DNA of 64,000 bases from Acinetobacter sp. (GCA_031277915.1 JAITLL010000047.1:62001-126000), one strand, 5' to 3'. Positions 17,825 to 26,957 are shown, counted from the first letter of the stretch. The notes: a model not told the origin generated them from the sequence alone. Made by a program: numbers and translations.

Positions 17825-18997
17825 TTATTTGGTTTCATTGAAGAGTTCGCGGCCGATCAGCATGCGGCGAATTTCAGAAGTTCCGGCACCAATTTCATAA
17901 AGTTTTGCATCGCGCCATAAGCGGCCAGCAGGGAATTCATTGATATAACCGTTGCCGCCTAGGCTCTGAATTGCTTCACCCGCCATCCATGTGGCTTTTT
18001 CGGCAGCATATAAAATGGCACTTGCAGCATCTTTACGCAAACTGCGGTCATGATCAGCTTTGTCACAGGCAGCACCAACAGCATAGACGAGGGCTTTACA
18101 TGCCAACCAAGTTGAATACATATCGGCAAGTTTGCCTTGCATAAGCTGGAATTCACCTAAAGCCTGACCAAACTGTTCACGTTGGTGTAAATATGGAATG
18201 ACCACATCTAGACAGGCATCCATAATCCCTAAAGGCCCCGCACTTAAAACAGCACGTTCATAATCTAGGCCGCTCATCAGTACTTTTGTACCGTTACCAA
18301 CACCACCGAGTACGTTTTCAGCAGGTACTTCCACATTGTCAAAAAACAGTGGGTAAGTGTTAGAGCCACGCATACCGAGTTTGTCTAAATGGTTGCCGTG
18401 ACTAAAGCCTTTCATACCTTTTTCAACTAGAAAAGCAGTCATGCCTTTCGCACCAGCTTTTGGGTCAGTTTTAGCGTAAACCACCAGTACATCTGCATCA
18501 CCGCCGTTGGTGATCCACATTTTTGAACCATTTAAAACGAAGTGATCACCTTTTTGCTCAGCGCGTAATTTCATACTGACGACATCAGAACCAGCATTCG
18601 GTTCAGACATTGCAAGGGCACCTACATATTCACCGGAAATCAGTTTTGGTAAATATTTCTGCTTTTGCTGTTCGTTACCGTTACGGTTAATTTGGTTTAC
18701 ACATAAATTAGAATGAGCACCGTAAGACAAACCAATGGCTGCCGAAGCACGAGAAATTTCTTGCATGGCAATAATATGAGCCAGATAACCCATATTGGCA
18801 CCGCCATATTCTTCAGAAACCGTCATACCTAAAAGGCCCATATCTCCGAATTTTTTCCAGAGATGTGCAGGGAATTTGTTGTCTTGATCAACTTGTTGGG
18901 CAATCGGTGCAATTTCCTTTGCACAAAATGCAGCCACTGAATCTTGAAGCGCAATTAAAGTTTCATCTAGACCGAAATTTAAGCTACGTAGGTTCAT
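17825..18997 (-). CDS. Isovaleryl-CoA dehydrogenase
   Basis: 390-residue acyl-CoA dehydrogenase, first gene of the liu operon. It oxidises isovaleryl-CoA to 3-methylcrotonyl-CoA with FAD. Two features point to isovaleryl rather than straight-chain substrates: the catalytic glutamate is in the helix [15 protein letters not shown], and the site that holds the base in medium-chain enzymes reads [12 protein letters not shown], with no Glu at that place. [18 protein letters not shown] is the family signature. A divergent TetR gene begins 144 bases away and probably controls the operon (liuA position). Confidence 0.94.
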   Translation of the reverse strand: MNLRSLNFGLDETLIALQDSVAAFCAKEIAPIAQQVDQDNKFPAHLWKKFGDMGLLGMTVSEEYGGANMGYLAHIIAMQEISRASAAIGLSYGAHSNLCVNQINRNGNEQQKQKYLPKLISGEYVGALAMSEPNAGSDVVSMKLRAEQKGDHFVLNGSKMWITNGGDADVLVVYAKTDPKAGAKGMTAFLVEKGMKGFSHGNHLDKLGMRGSNTYPLFFDNVEVPAENVLGGVGNGTKVLMSGLDYERAVLSAGPLGIMDACLDVVIPYLHQREQFGQALGEFQLMQGKLADMYSTWLACKALVYAVGAACDKADHDRSLRKDAASAILYAAEKATWMAGEAIQSLGGNGYINEFPAGRLWRDAKLYEIGAGTSEIRRMLIGRELFNETK

Positions 18998-19098
18998 GAT
19001 ATTTTCATCCTATTGGTTATATTTGTTGTCCATAAAATATTTTGTGGGTATTTGATAAGTAACATACAATGATTTTTTAAAAAAGTGAATACAGATTC

Positions 19099-19124
19099 AT
19101 AAAATGATTTACAATTCATTTTAT
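19099..19124. promoter_or_regulatory. Candidate TetR operator between the liu operon and its regulator
   Basis: A perfect 9-bp inverted repeat, ATAAAATGA and TCATTTTAT with an 8-base spacer, ends 17 bases before the TetR start. Size and symmetry suit a TetR dimer site and it lies in the shared divergent promoter region. No experimental site is known to me for this locus. Confidence 0.5.
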
Positions 19125-19141
19125 TTGTTAGAGAATAAATT

Positions 19142-19759
19142 ATGAGCTATAAACGATCATCTTTAATGCAAGAGCGGATGGAGCAAAATCGTAAGTCGAT
19201 TTTGAATTCAGCCAGAAAAATAATTTCAGAAGGAGGATTTAAAGACGCGCAAATACAAACCATTGCAGAGCAAGCGGGTGTATCGAGTGGACTGGTTTAT
19301 CGTTACTTCGATAATAAAAGCCAAGTGCTGATAGAAGTTTTGTCTGATGCCATTAATACAGAATTATTGGTCATTGATTCGATTACCGAAAGTAATTTAT
19401 CGGCAAAACAAAAATTACATAAGGCAGTGGCAACCTTTGTAAAACGGGCACTCAATAGTCCTCAGCTTGCATATTCACTTATGTTTGAACCAGTCGATTC
19501 AACGGTTGAACATGAGCGTTTTCGTGTGAAGCAATTGATTAAACAAAGTATTAAAAAAATACTGGCAGATGGAAATACAAGTGGTGAGTTTGTCTTAGAT
19601 GATTTAAACACAGCAGCACTTTGTGTTGTAGGCGCCATGACCTATGTGGTGGTTGAACCTCTAGATCCAGCTCAAAATACAAAGTTTGATCATGCGCACA
19701 AAGACTATTTTTCAAAACAGATTGCTGACTTTTGTGTAGATGCTGTACAGAAAAAATAG
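19142..19759 (+). CDS. TetR-family transcriptional regulator of the liu region
   Basis: 205-residue regulator with an N-terminal TetR helix-turn-helix: ILNSARKIISEGGFKDAQIQTIAEQAGVSSGLVYRYFDNKSQVLIEVL. The remaining helices form a variable ligand-binding domain. It is divergent from the isovaleryl-CoA dehydrogenase gene and 109 bases upstream of an acyl-CoA ligase gene in its own direction. In Pseudomonas the liu genes are controlled by a MerR-type protein, so a TetR regulator here points to a different control circuit, probably sensing an acyl-CoA. That role is inferred from position. Confidence 0.85.
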   Translation: MSYKRSSLMQERMEQNRKSILNSARKIISEGGFKDAQIQTIAEQAGVSSGLVYRYFDNKSQVLIEVLSDAINTELLVIDSITESNLSAKQKLHKAVATFVKRALNSPQLAYSLMFEPVDSTVEHERFRVKQLIKQSIKKILADGNTSGEFVLDDLNTAALCVVGAMTYVVVEPLDPAQNTKFDHAHKDYFSKQIADFCVDAVQKK

Positions 19760-19868
19760 GGCATATAAAGGGTAAACATTACAAAGTAGGCGGTTTGGAA
19801 AAGTAGTTGCAGTAACAACAATTAGATCAGGTAAGAAGAGAATTAAAAGAATCAAGGAGAATGATTCA

Positions 19869-21563
19869 ATGCAACAAGAACGGTTAAGCTACGCCTCGGG
19901 ACCAAGCACACAGCCCTTATTGGGTATGACTATTGGTGAACAATTTGATCAGGCCTGTCGGCAATATGCAGAAAAGGAAGCAATCGTTAGTTTCCACCAA
20001 AACAGACGATTAACCTATAAAGCTTTACAAGATGAAGTAAATGCTTTTGCTTGTAGCCTTTTAAAATTGGGATTAAAAAAAGGAGATCGGTTAGCCATCT
20101 GGTCGCCTAACTGTGTGGAATGGACGGTAACTCAATTTGCAGCTTTTAAAGCAGGGATTATTTTAGTCAATCTAAATACAGCTTATAAAAGCCATGAACT
20201 TGAATATGTGTTGAATAAGGTCTCATGCAAAGGATTGATTATTGCTTCTCAATTCAAAACCACCGATTACCAAGAATTACTGACAAAAATTGCCCCTGAG
20301 TTAACCAACAGTCCAGATAAAGTGCTCAGTTCAGTGCGACTGCCACATTTAAAATTTGTCATTAAAATTGATGACCAACCACATACGGGCATTCATCGTT
20401 TTAGTGATTTAGTTACTACGCCAACATCAGAACAGCTAGAACAATTAAAACAGTTGACGAAGCAACACCAATTTGATGAAACCATTAATATTCAATTTAC
20501 CTCAGGTACAACAGGGAACCCAAAAGGGACCATGTTGACCCACCATAATATTTTAAATAATGGTTATTTTGTAGGTGAAGGGATTCGCTTAACCCCTCAA
20601 GATAAAGTTTGTATTTCTGTGCCGCTGTTTCATTGCTTTGGCATGGTGATGGGGAATTTAGCGTGTGTAACGCATGGGGCAACCATGGTCTATCCATCGG
20701 CTGTATTTAACCCTTTAGAAACTTTAAAAACGATTCATCAAGAACGTTGCACAGCAGCTTATGGTGTGCCAACCATGTTTATTGCCATTTTAGAACATGA
20801 ACAATTTAATGAGTTTGATTTGTCGAGCTTAAGAACAGGTATTATGGCGGGTAGTCCTTGCCCACGTGAAATTATGCAACGGGTCATAGACCGAATGCAT
20901 ATGTCGGAAATCACGATTTGTTATGGCATGACTGAAACCTCACCAGTCAGTGTACAAAGTTCGGTAAATGACTCGATTGATAAACGCGTGAGTACGGTTG
21001 GACATGTTCATCCGCATATTGAAATTAAAATTGTCGATTTAGAAGGGCAAATTGTTCCGCAAAGAACTTTAGGTGAGCTGTGCGTTCGTGGCTATTCAGT
21101 CATGGCGGGTTACTGGGGTGAAGAAGAAAAGACCAAAGAGGTCATTGATGCAGCTGGTTGGATGCACACGGGTGATATTGCAGAAATGGATCAAGACGGT
21201 TTTATTAAAATTAAAGGCCGTATTAAAGATGTTGTAATTCGTGGTGGGGAAAATCTCTTTCCTAAAGAAATTGAAGACTTTTTATACACTCATCCAGATG
21301 TAAGCGATGTACAGGTGATTGGCTTGCCAGATGCGAGATATGGTGAGGAACTTTGTGCTTGTATTATTTTGCATGAACATCATCAAATTGATGAAAATAG
21401 TATTCGCCAATTCTGCAAAGAGCATATTTCTCATAATAAAGTGCCGCGCTATGTTCGATTCTTTAATGAGTTTCCAATGACTGCTTCAGGCAAAGCGCAA
21501 AAATTTAAGTTACAAGAAATTATGCGAGCTGAACTTAACCTAACTGGAAATGTCTTTGATTAA
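19869..21563 (+). CDS. AMP-forming acyl-CoA ligase
   Basis: 564-residue adenylate-forming enzyme that activates a carboxylic acid to its CoA thioester with ATP. Motifs: P-loop FTSGTTGNPKGTMLTH, YGMTETSPVS, hinge GRIKDVVIRGGENLFPKEIE and the C-terminal lysine motif TASGKAQKFKL. A ligase of similar type accompanies the leucine-degradation genes in other bacteria (the yng cluster of Bacillus), so isovalerate or another short branched acid is a plausible substrate, but this cannot be fixed from sequence. AAGGAG precedes the ATG. Likely co-transcribed with the TetR gene. Confidence 0.85.
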   Translation: MQQERLSYASGPSTQPLLGMTIGEQFDQACRQYAEKEAIVSFHQNRRLTYKALQDEVNAFACSLLKLGLKKGDRLAIWSPNCVEWTVTQFAAFKAGIILVNLNTAYKSHELEYVLNKVSCKGLIIASQFKTTDYQELLTKIAPELTNSPDKVLSSVRLPHLKFVIKIDDQPHTGIHRFSDLVTTPTSEQLEQLKQLTKQHQFDETINIQFTSGTTGNPKGTMLTHHNILNNGYFVGEGIRLTPQDKVCISVPLFHCFGMVMGNLACVTHGATMVYPSAVFNPLETLKTIHQERCTAAYGVPTMFIAILEHEQFNEFDLSSLRTGIMAGSPCPREIMQRVIDRMHMSEITICYGMTETSPVSVQSSVNDSIDKRVSTVGHVHPHIEIKIVDLEGQIVPQRTLGELCVRGYSVMAGYWGEEEKTKEVIDAAGWMHTGDIAEMDQDGFIKIKGRIKDVVIRGGENLFPKEIEDFLYTHPDVSDVQVIGLPDARYGEELCACIILHEHHQIDENSIRQFCKEHISHNKVPRYVRFFNEFPMTASGKAQKFKLQEIMRAELNLTGNVFD

Positions 21564-21636
21564 ATAAGTTTAAAATCCGATCAAAGTGCAGCACAGTAGA
21601 ACTTCAAAATAAGTTTAAAAAAAGAGATAAAACAAA

Positions 21637-22308
21637 ATGGCAAAAGACTTTAATAGCCCAAAAGTAGTCGAAGGATATGATGAACATATACGTAAGTTAA
21701 TTCCGGGTTATGAAGTGATCCATTTACAGGTGGATGCCATTTTGCAATCGGTATTGAAACCTAATGCTCATATCTTAATTGTAGGCTGTGGTACGGGTTA
21801 TGAACTCGAATATTTACTTAAAAGACATCCTGACTGGAAATTTACAGCAGTTGATCCATCTTTGACCATGCTGCAAAAAGCCCAAGAACAGGTTGAACTT
21901 TTAGATAAATCTTCACAAGTCACCTTTATACATGGTGATACTTCAGCAGTGCCAGTTGAATCTTTTTTCGATGCTGCACTGTCTATTCTTGTGGCGCATT
22001 TCGTGGCTGATGATGTAAAACCTGTTTTTTTTAAGGATATTTATGAGCGCTTAAAAGAAAAGGCGGTTTTGCTTACTTATGATTTAATGACTTGTGTAAA
22101 CCCACAGCACCTCCACGCTTTACGTTATTTATGCTTGGCACAAGGTTTAACCGAAGAACAATGTCAAAAAATGTTAGAGCGTATGGCACAAGACTTTTTT
22201 AGCCTGACATCTGAAGGATATATAAAACTTTTGGAAAAAACTGGCTTTGAAAGCGTACAACCCTATACACAAATTTTGACTTATCATGGGTTTATTGCAA
22301 AAAAATAA
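21637..22308 (+). CDS. Class I SAM-dependent methyltransferase
   Basis: 223-residue Rossmann-type methyltransferase. Motif I is ILIVGCGTGYELEYLL, followed by an acidic residue after the second strand (FTAVDPSLTML) and a DAALSILVAHF segment in the motif IV position. It follows the acyl-CoA ligase by 73 bases in the same direction. There is no sign of the substrate; the pairing with a ligase could mean a small-acid or lipid target, but that is speculation. Confidence 0.75.
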   Translation: MAKDFNSPKVVEGYDEHIRKLIPGYEVIHLQVDAILQSVLKPNAHILIVGCGTGYELEYLLKRHPDWKFTAVDPSLTMLQKAQEQVELLDKSSQVTFIHGDTSAVPVESFFDAALSILVAHFVADDVKPVFFKDIYERLKEKAVLLTYDLMTCVNPQHLHALRYLCLAQGLTEEQCQKMLERMAQDFFSLTSEGYIKLLEKTGFESVQPYTQILTYHGFIAKK

Positions 22309-22344
22309 TACTATTGGGGGACATAAATGGAGACTTAAAATCTA

Positions 22345-22518
22345 ATATTCTCAATGAGAAAGAGAATATGAAAACTGAAATAATTAAAAGATTTAGCTTT
22401 ACTTAAAACAAATTAAAAAGTGGCTTTCAGGTTGCTTTAGGGGGGGCGGCTAAAAAATATGATGGAAAGTCTTTCTTGTGAAAGAAAGGCAAATTTTAAA
22501 GGGCCTATTTCAGATAGG
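22345..22518 (+). other. Hairpin-rich leader region before the porin gene
   Basis: The 271-base gap before the porin start contains three small perfect hairpins: ATATTCTC/GAGAATAT (22345-22369), CTTTCTT/AAGAAAG (22471-22488) and CCTAT/ATAGG (22504-22518). It also has a run of seven G at 22440-22446. No ORF with a ribosome site was seen. It may be a structured 5' untranslated region of the porin mRNA. Confidence 0.3.
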
Positions 22519-22579
22519 TGCATAACAAAAAAGGATGTCGGGATCTTTAAGTCTAATTAAAGGTCTAAAGGAATATTTC

Positions 22580-23866
22580 ATGATGAAAGCTTTAAATACA
22601 ACGATTTACAAAAGTACTTTGGCGGTTTTAGTGTCTTTGCTTATGTCTTCTGCCTTTGCAGAACCAATAAACCCTGAGTTAGAACAACTTCGCCAAGAAG
22701 TAAACGAACTGCGGGCAATGCTACAAACCAATATACAAGCTCAAAAATCTTTAACACAGGCAACAGTAGAGCAAACAACACCTGTAGTCAGCCAAGCACC
22801 ACAACCTATACAACAAGTATTAACTAAATCTGGTACAGAATTTAACTTATATGGATATATACGGGCAGATGCTTCTTATCAAATTAAGGGTGCATCTACC
22901 ATGTATAACAATATTAGTGGGGTTCCACTTGAACATACGCCAGAAGAATCTGCACAGAAAAACCAATTGCATAGTACTGTCTATGTCACGCGTTTTGGTT
23001 TAAATTTTAAAACACCTACAACTACTGGCGATGTGGGCGGAAAATTGGAAATGGACTTCTTTGGGGCAGCCACTCGTGATCAGTTTCGTATACGCCATGC
23101 TTATTTAACTTTTGATAAATGGCTGATTGGACAAACATGGTCGACATTTATTGCACCTGAATATTACCCAGAAACGATTGATGCAGGTACATTTGTAGGT
23201 AGCGCCTTACTTAGATCACCAATGGTTCGCTATAGCGATAACTTAACTGCGAATACAAGTTTTGCAATATCAGTTGAAGACCCTAAATATACAGCGGCAA
23301 CAGACCCAGATAACAAAATGCGCTTGCCTGCTTTAGTGGGACGCTTAAATCATAAATTTGCGAATGGTTCGATGCTTTCAGGTCGTAGCTTTGTCGCAGA
23401 AAAAAGAACCAATAATGACAGTGAGTGGGCATGGGGTGTAGGTCTAGGGGGAAAATATCAAATCACGGCTGATACTTTACTTAAAACCGATTATTATCAT
23501 GTCAAGGGTGATGGCCGTTTCTTGCTATGGAGCAACAGTGGCTATGCAATAGATGATCAAAACAACATGCATAGCAATGAATTTGATACGGTGTCTTTGG
23601 GTATAACTCATCAATTTACACCGAAAATTCGTTCGACTTTAGGTTATGGCTATATGAAAGCCAAAGATGATAACCGTTTTGCCGAATTACAGCGCAATAG
23701 TACCACTCAAAATAAAGAGCTTTGGCAGGGCTGGGTAAATACCATGTATAACCCATACAAACCCATTACCTTGGGTGTTGAATATGTATATGGTGAACGA
23801 GAAACTTTCGATGGTCGAAACGGCATTGATAACCGTTTTAACATGATAGCGAGTTATGATTTCTAA
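22580..23866 (+). CDS. DcaP-like outer-membrane porin
   Basis: Outer-membrane channel, 428 residues with signal peptide. The start at 22580 has AAGGA eight bases upstream. A signal sequence ends at SSAFAEP, then a predicted coiled-coil segment (NPELEQLRQEVNELRAMLQTNIQAQ) precedes a beta-barrel opening with GTEFNLYGYIRADASYQ and closing with the terminal aromatic FNMIASYDF. This architecture matches the trimeric DcaP family of Acinetobacter, which takes up small anionic compounds such as dicarboxylates. It may admit acids for the neighbouring acyl-CoA ligase, an inference from context. Confidence 0.87.
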   Translation: MMKALNTTIYKSTLAVLVSLLMSSAFAEPINPELEQLRQEVNELRAMLQTNIQAQKSLTQATVEQTTPVVSQAPQPIQQVLTKSGTEFNLYGYIRADASYQIKGASTMYNNISGVPLEHTPEESAQKNQLHSTVYVTRFGLNFKTPTTTGDVGGKLEMDFFGAATRDQFRIRHAYLTFDKWLIGQTWSTFIAPEYYPETIDAGTFVGSALLRSPMVRYSDNLTANTSFAISVEDPKYTAATDPDNKMRLPALVGRLNHKFANGSMLSGRSFVAEKRTNNDSEWAWGVGLGGKYQITADTLLKTDYYHVKGDGRFLLWSNSGYAIDDQNNMHSNEFDTVSLGITHQFTPKIRSTLGYGYMKAKDDNRFAELQRNSTTQNKELWQGWVNTMYNPYKPITLGVEYVYGERETFDGRNGIDNRFNMIASYDF

Positions 23867-23878
23867 ATAATAGATGTT

Positions 23879-23907
23879 CCCATCAGATGAAATGCTCACC
23901 TGATGGG
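23879..23907 (+). terminator. Stem-loop after the porin gene
   Basis: CCCATCAG and CTGATGGG form an 8-bp stem 13 bases after the porin stop, in the 48-base gap before the convergent hydrolase gene. The T-run is weak, so termination is likely but not certain. Confidence 0.5.
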
Positions 23908-23914
23908 GTAATCA

Positions 23915-25153
23915 TTAATTGTTAATCATTTGATTTAAATCTACCAATTCTGCCATGTGTTGATTTCCACGATCATTAGGATGTAAATGATCTCCAGAAT
24001 CATAAATTGGGTTTAATCGCTCAGAATGCTTAGGATCTTTTAGGCCTTGATCAAGGTCAAGTACACCATCAAACGTATGACTGGTTCTCATCCATTGGTT
24101 GATGCGCTGACGTAGTTGATCTTTATTTGGTTGATAATAATTATCTAAAGGAGTGTTGGGTAAAGCGCCTGCAAATGGAAGTAAGGTCGCTCCAACGACC
24201 TGAATACCTTGTTTGTGAGCTTCATTCACAATACGTTGATAACCTTGAGTTAAGGCTTCAAAAGAAGGTATTTGTTGTTTAGAAGCAAAAGCCGTTCCGG
24301 GCCATGAAATATCATTGATACCCACCAGCACAATTAAAGTTTTAACACCTGAATATTGAAACACTTCACTGTTTAAACGTTTTATAACACTATCGCCCAT
24401 ACCGTCGGTAAGTAGGCGATTTCCTGAAATTCCACTATTAATGACAGCCACGTGATGGGGCGATAAGCGCTTAGCTAGAAAATCAGTCCATCGAGCATTT
24501 GCATCTAGAGTTGCAGTTGCTCCATCGGTAATTGAGTCTCCAATAACTGCAACGACACGAGCTTCCTGTTTTGGCTTTATCTCTATTGCTGACAGTAATA
24601 ATCGTGCTGTCGTTGTTTTGGCATCGGTTGGTATAGTTAAATTTGTTGTCTGGTTGCCAGTAATCAGCCAACTGGTTTGTTTAGCATCCCAATGAAAAGT
24701 TTTAAAGGTTGTTGGTTTTTGGATAAAACTATTTACCATCAATTGGCTATGATCTGGCACTGAAAGATGAATTGGATCACTCACCAGTTGTTTGCCTGGT
24801 AAAATTTTGGCTTTGAGCTTTCCTGAAAAATAAATAGGATAGGCGCTCTTAGATTTTAGACTTGGTGCGTTCGCTAAACCAATCGTTGTTTTATCAATAT
24901 AAAGCGGCTGTTCGCCATATTGATTGGTAAAAACGAGTCTAATTGCTTCACCACCTAAGCTAATTTGGCTCACCTGTCTAATTGTCTGATTAGATATTTG
25001 CCCTGGAATAAGTGTTGGAAAAATGAAGTCTTTATTCCAGACTTTTTGAGGGCTAGCAGACCAAGTTGTAATCCATTGGTTATTTGGTGCTTCTGCTTGT
25101 GCAAAACTCGTAAATAAAACCAAAGAAAATAGGGTGGCTTGATAAAGTTTCAT
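23915..25153 (-). CDS. Secreted SGNH/GDSL-family hydrolase
   Basis: 412 residues with a signal peptide (MKLYQATLFSLVLFTSFAQA). The C-terminal half is an SGNH esterase: block I VVAVIGDSITDG near residue 205 with the nucleophile Ser, block II with NSGISGNRLL, block III with LVGINDISW, and block V DHLHPND with the catalytic His. The N-terminal ~190 residues form a beta-rich domain often found before GDSL hydrolases of this type. It probably acts in the periplasm or outside the cell on an acylated sugar or ester. The divergent LysR gene is its likely regulator. Confidence 0.85.
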   Translation of the reverse strand: MKLYQATLFSLVLFTSFAQAEAPNNQWITTWSASPQKVWNKDFIFPTLIPGQISNQTIRQVSQISLGGEAIRLVFTNQYGEQPLYIDKTTIGLANAPSLKSKSAYPIYFSGKLKAKILPGKQLVSDPIHLSVPDHSQLMVNSFIQKPTTFKTFHWDAKQTSWLITGNQTTNLTIPTDAKTTTARLLLSAIEIKPKQEARVVAVIGDSITDGATATLDANARWTDFLAKRLSPHHVAVINSGISGNRLLTDGMGDSVIKRLNSEVFQYSGVKTLIVLVGINDISWPGTAFASKQQIPSFEALTQGYQRIVNEAHKQGIQVVGATLLPFAGALPNTPLDNYYQPNKDQLRQRINQWMRTSHTFDGVLDLDQGLKDPKHSERLNPIYDSGDHLHPNDRGNQHMAELVDLNQMINN

Positions 25154-25264
25154 CTCATGGACTCTTTAAAATAAATTAAAGTTATCTTGAAATAAATTGA
25201 TGGCTTGTTATAGCGGTCGAAGCGGAATAAGATTTATGAAATAGATTCATAAATAGATTTTGTT

Positions 25265-26188
25265 ATGGCTTATTTTGATATAAATCGATCGGGTGAGTTG
25301 GCAATTTTTATTCGGGTGGTTGAGCTTGGGAGCTTCTCGGCAGTAGCACGAGCGTGTGACATGACGCCGTCTGCGGTAAGTAAGTTAATTTCCCGCTTAG
25401 AAAAAAGACTTGGCGTAAGGTTACTTAACCGCTCAACACGTCAGTTTCAGCTCACTAGTGAAGGATGTCAGTTTTATGAGCAAGGTCTTCAAATATTGAA
25501 TGACCTAGATGAGCTTGAGCAATCAGTTACCGTAAATCACATGCCTCAAGGGCGGATTAGAATACATACTAGCTTTTCCTATTGGACTCACTTTTTATTA
25601 CCGTGCATTTCTTTATTTAATCAGCGCTACCCACAAATTGAGTTAGAGGCTCACTTAAGTGATGAAGTCATTAATTTGGTTGAGCAAAGAATTGATGTCG
25701 CCATTCGAACAGGCCCTTTAAAAAGTTCAAATTTGGTGGCTCGCTCCTTGGGCAGTACAACAAAGTACTATGTGTGTTCATCTGAATATATTGCTCGATA
25801 TGGCTGCCCACAACATCCGCATGAACTACAGCAGCATCAGGTTTTAGATGTAAGTTATCAGCGTCAGAATAAAACTTGGCTATTTAAAAAAGCAGATCAG
25901 GAAATTAACCTAACACCATCTAAAGTTTTAAAAGTAAATCATGGTGAAGCAATCTTACAGTTAGCATTGACAGGGGCAGGAATTGCACAGCTCAATGAAT
26001 TCCAAATTCAAAAAGCAATCGAACAAAAACAGTTAGTTAAAATTCTTGAAGACTGGAATATCACTGCTTCTGAAGAATTTCATGCAGTCTGGATTGGCCA
26101 TGATAAATATGTCCCTCGTCGTGTACGGGTATTTTTAGACTTTTTGGTGGAACATGCCACCATAAACTCATTATTGTCTGGCGCTTAA
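25265..26188 (+). CDS. LysR-family transcriptional regulator
   Basis: 307 residues. The winged helix-turn-helix is FIRVVELGSFSAVARACDMTPSAVSKLISRLEKRLGVRLLNRSTRQF, followed by an effector domain beginning PQGRIRIHTS. It is divergent from the SGNH hydrolase gene with a 111-base intergenic region, which suggests control of that gene. Its 3' end overlaps the small lipoprotein gene on the other strand by 18 bases. Confidence 0.88.
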   Translation: MAYFDINRSGELAIFIRVVELGSFSAVARACDMTPSAVSKLISRLEKRLGVRLLNRSTRQFQLTSEGCQFYEQGLQILNDLDELEQSVTVNHMPQGRIRIHTSFSYWTHFLLPCISLFNQRYPQIELEAHLSDEVINLVEQRIDVAIRTGPLKSSNLVARSLGSTTKYYVCSSEYIARYGCPQHPHELQQHQVLDVSYQRQNKTWLFKKADQEINLTPSKVLKVNHGEAILQLALTGAGIAQLNEFQIQKAIEQKQLVKILEDWNITASEEFHAVWIGHDKYVPRRVRVFLDFLVEHATINSLLSGA

Positions 26189-26458
26189 TTGGCACTGTTG
26201 AATTGTTGTATTCATAATTTCTACAAAATTCATATTCGCATCTATGTTTTGTAAGCTTACTTTCGGCAAGCTTTCTACAAACTGCGGAGAATAGTGCTGT
26301 TCTAAAGCGTTATAAATACAATTACATTCTGGCAGGTCATGTCCTGACCGAATGCATCGTGTATTAAATTCATTTTTACTCATTGGTCGACACCCCATTA
26401 AATTTAAAAAAATTATTGTAAGAATGCTCACCAAAACAAAACGATAGAGATAAAACAT
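26171..26458 (-). CDS. Small lipoprotein of unknown function
   Basis: 95 residues. A hydrophobic N-terminus ends in the lipobox LNLMGC, so the mature protein would be lipid-anchored at Cys23. Beyond it are four more cysteines (RCIRSGHDLPECNCIYNALEQ and a late QQC), which could form disulfides in the periplasm. AAGAG lies eight bases before the ATG. I do not recognise the family. On the same strand upstream lies the C4-like RNA with its 43-codon ORF, ending 146 bases before this start, so read-through control is possible. Confidence 0.65.
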   Translation of the reverse strand: MFYLYRFVLVSILTIIFLNLMGCRPMSKNEFNTRCIRSGHDLPECNCIYNALEQHYSPQFVESLPKVSLQNIDANMNFVEIMNTTIQQCQLSARQ

Positions 26459-26604
26459 TATTGTTACTCTTCAAAAGTTGTTGTTATCGTTCAGTGATAT
26501 TGATAGTAGTACTCTCATCTTCATGCGCTTTTCGAATAGATAAAACGTCTGCCTCCAATTTGTCTATGTGGGCAGATACGCAAACGGATTAAATGGATAA
26601 GCAA

Positions 26605-26736
26605 TTAAGTACTATAGACGCTATTTCTTTTTAAAAGATGATCTGGCAGATCTCTTAAAAAAGATGGAATGAATAAAAGATGTTGAATAGAGATTGAATC
26701 AGTAAAAGAGCATAAAAAATATAAAGTAATCGTCAT
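26605..26736 (-). CDS. 43-codon ORF with a strong ribosome site, target of the C4-like RNA
   Basis: A 43-residue ORF (MTITLYFLCSFTDSISIQHL...) preceded by a near-ideal AAGGAG (26743-26748) six bases before the ATG. It resembles no family I know. The site overlaps ATCAAGG (complement of 26745-26751), which can pair perfectly with CCTTGAT in the large loop of the structured RNA just upstream on the same transcript. In phages P1 and P7 the C4 RNA blocks translation of a small ORF (icd) in this arrangement. The ORF may therefore be a leader whose translation matters more than its product. Confidence 0.5.
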   Translation of the reverse strand: MTITLYFLCSFTDSISIQHLLFIPSFLRDLPDHLLKRNSVYST

Positions 26737-26799
26737 GAGTGACTCCTTGATTAAAAGAAGTTATGCCCACTCATTGCTAATCATTATGGTGGTGAAACG

Positions 26800-26957
26800 A
26801 AAGAGGGTTAGCAGACTGATACCTAAGAAACCAGCACACCCGTAGGTGTCCCACTCTCGTTCCTCCATCAAGGCACGAGGGGCTACACACCAAAAAACTT
26901 GTTTTTAGTGCTCTTAGGTAGACGGTCTGCTAAAACCGACTGACAAAATTTGTCAGC
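26800..26957 (-). ncRNA. C4-like antisense regulatory RNA
   Basis: On the minus strand this segment can fold into a multi-branch structure. A closing stem is formed by 26810-26816 with 26925-26931 (AGCAGAC/GTCTGCT) and 26820-26828 with 26912-26920 (TACCTAAGA/TCTTAGGTA). It encloses three hairpins: 26836-26849, 26856-26879 and 26893-26906. The middle hairpin has a 14-base loop holding 26867-26873, complementary to the ribosome site of the ORF 50-60 bases downstream. A consensus-like promoter lies immediately upstream. Long closing stem, exposed antisense loop and downstream target match the logic of phage C4 RNA; family membership itself was not tested by a covariance model. Confidence 0.6.
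26940..26956. promoter_or_regulatory. 17-bp inverted repeat at the presumed transcription start
   Basis: CTGACAAA and TTTGTCAG are perfect arms around one base. The repeat begins about seven bases after the -10 box of the minus-strand promoter, so it would lie at +1 to +17. It may be a repressor operator or a 5' hairpin of the C4-like transcript. Confidence 0.5.

Noticed and set aside
26548-26576. Possible terminator after the 43-codon ORF (TCTGCC/GGCAGA)
   Set aside because: Stem of six pairs with a 17-base loop and only four T; too weak to list as a feature.
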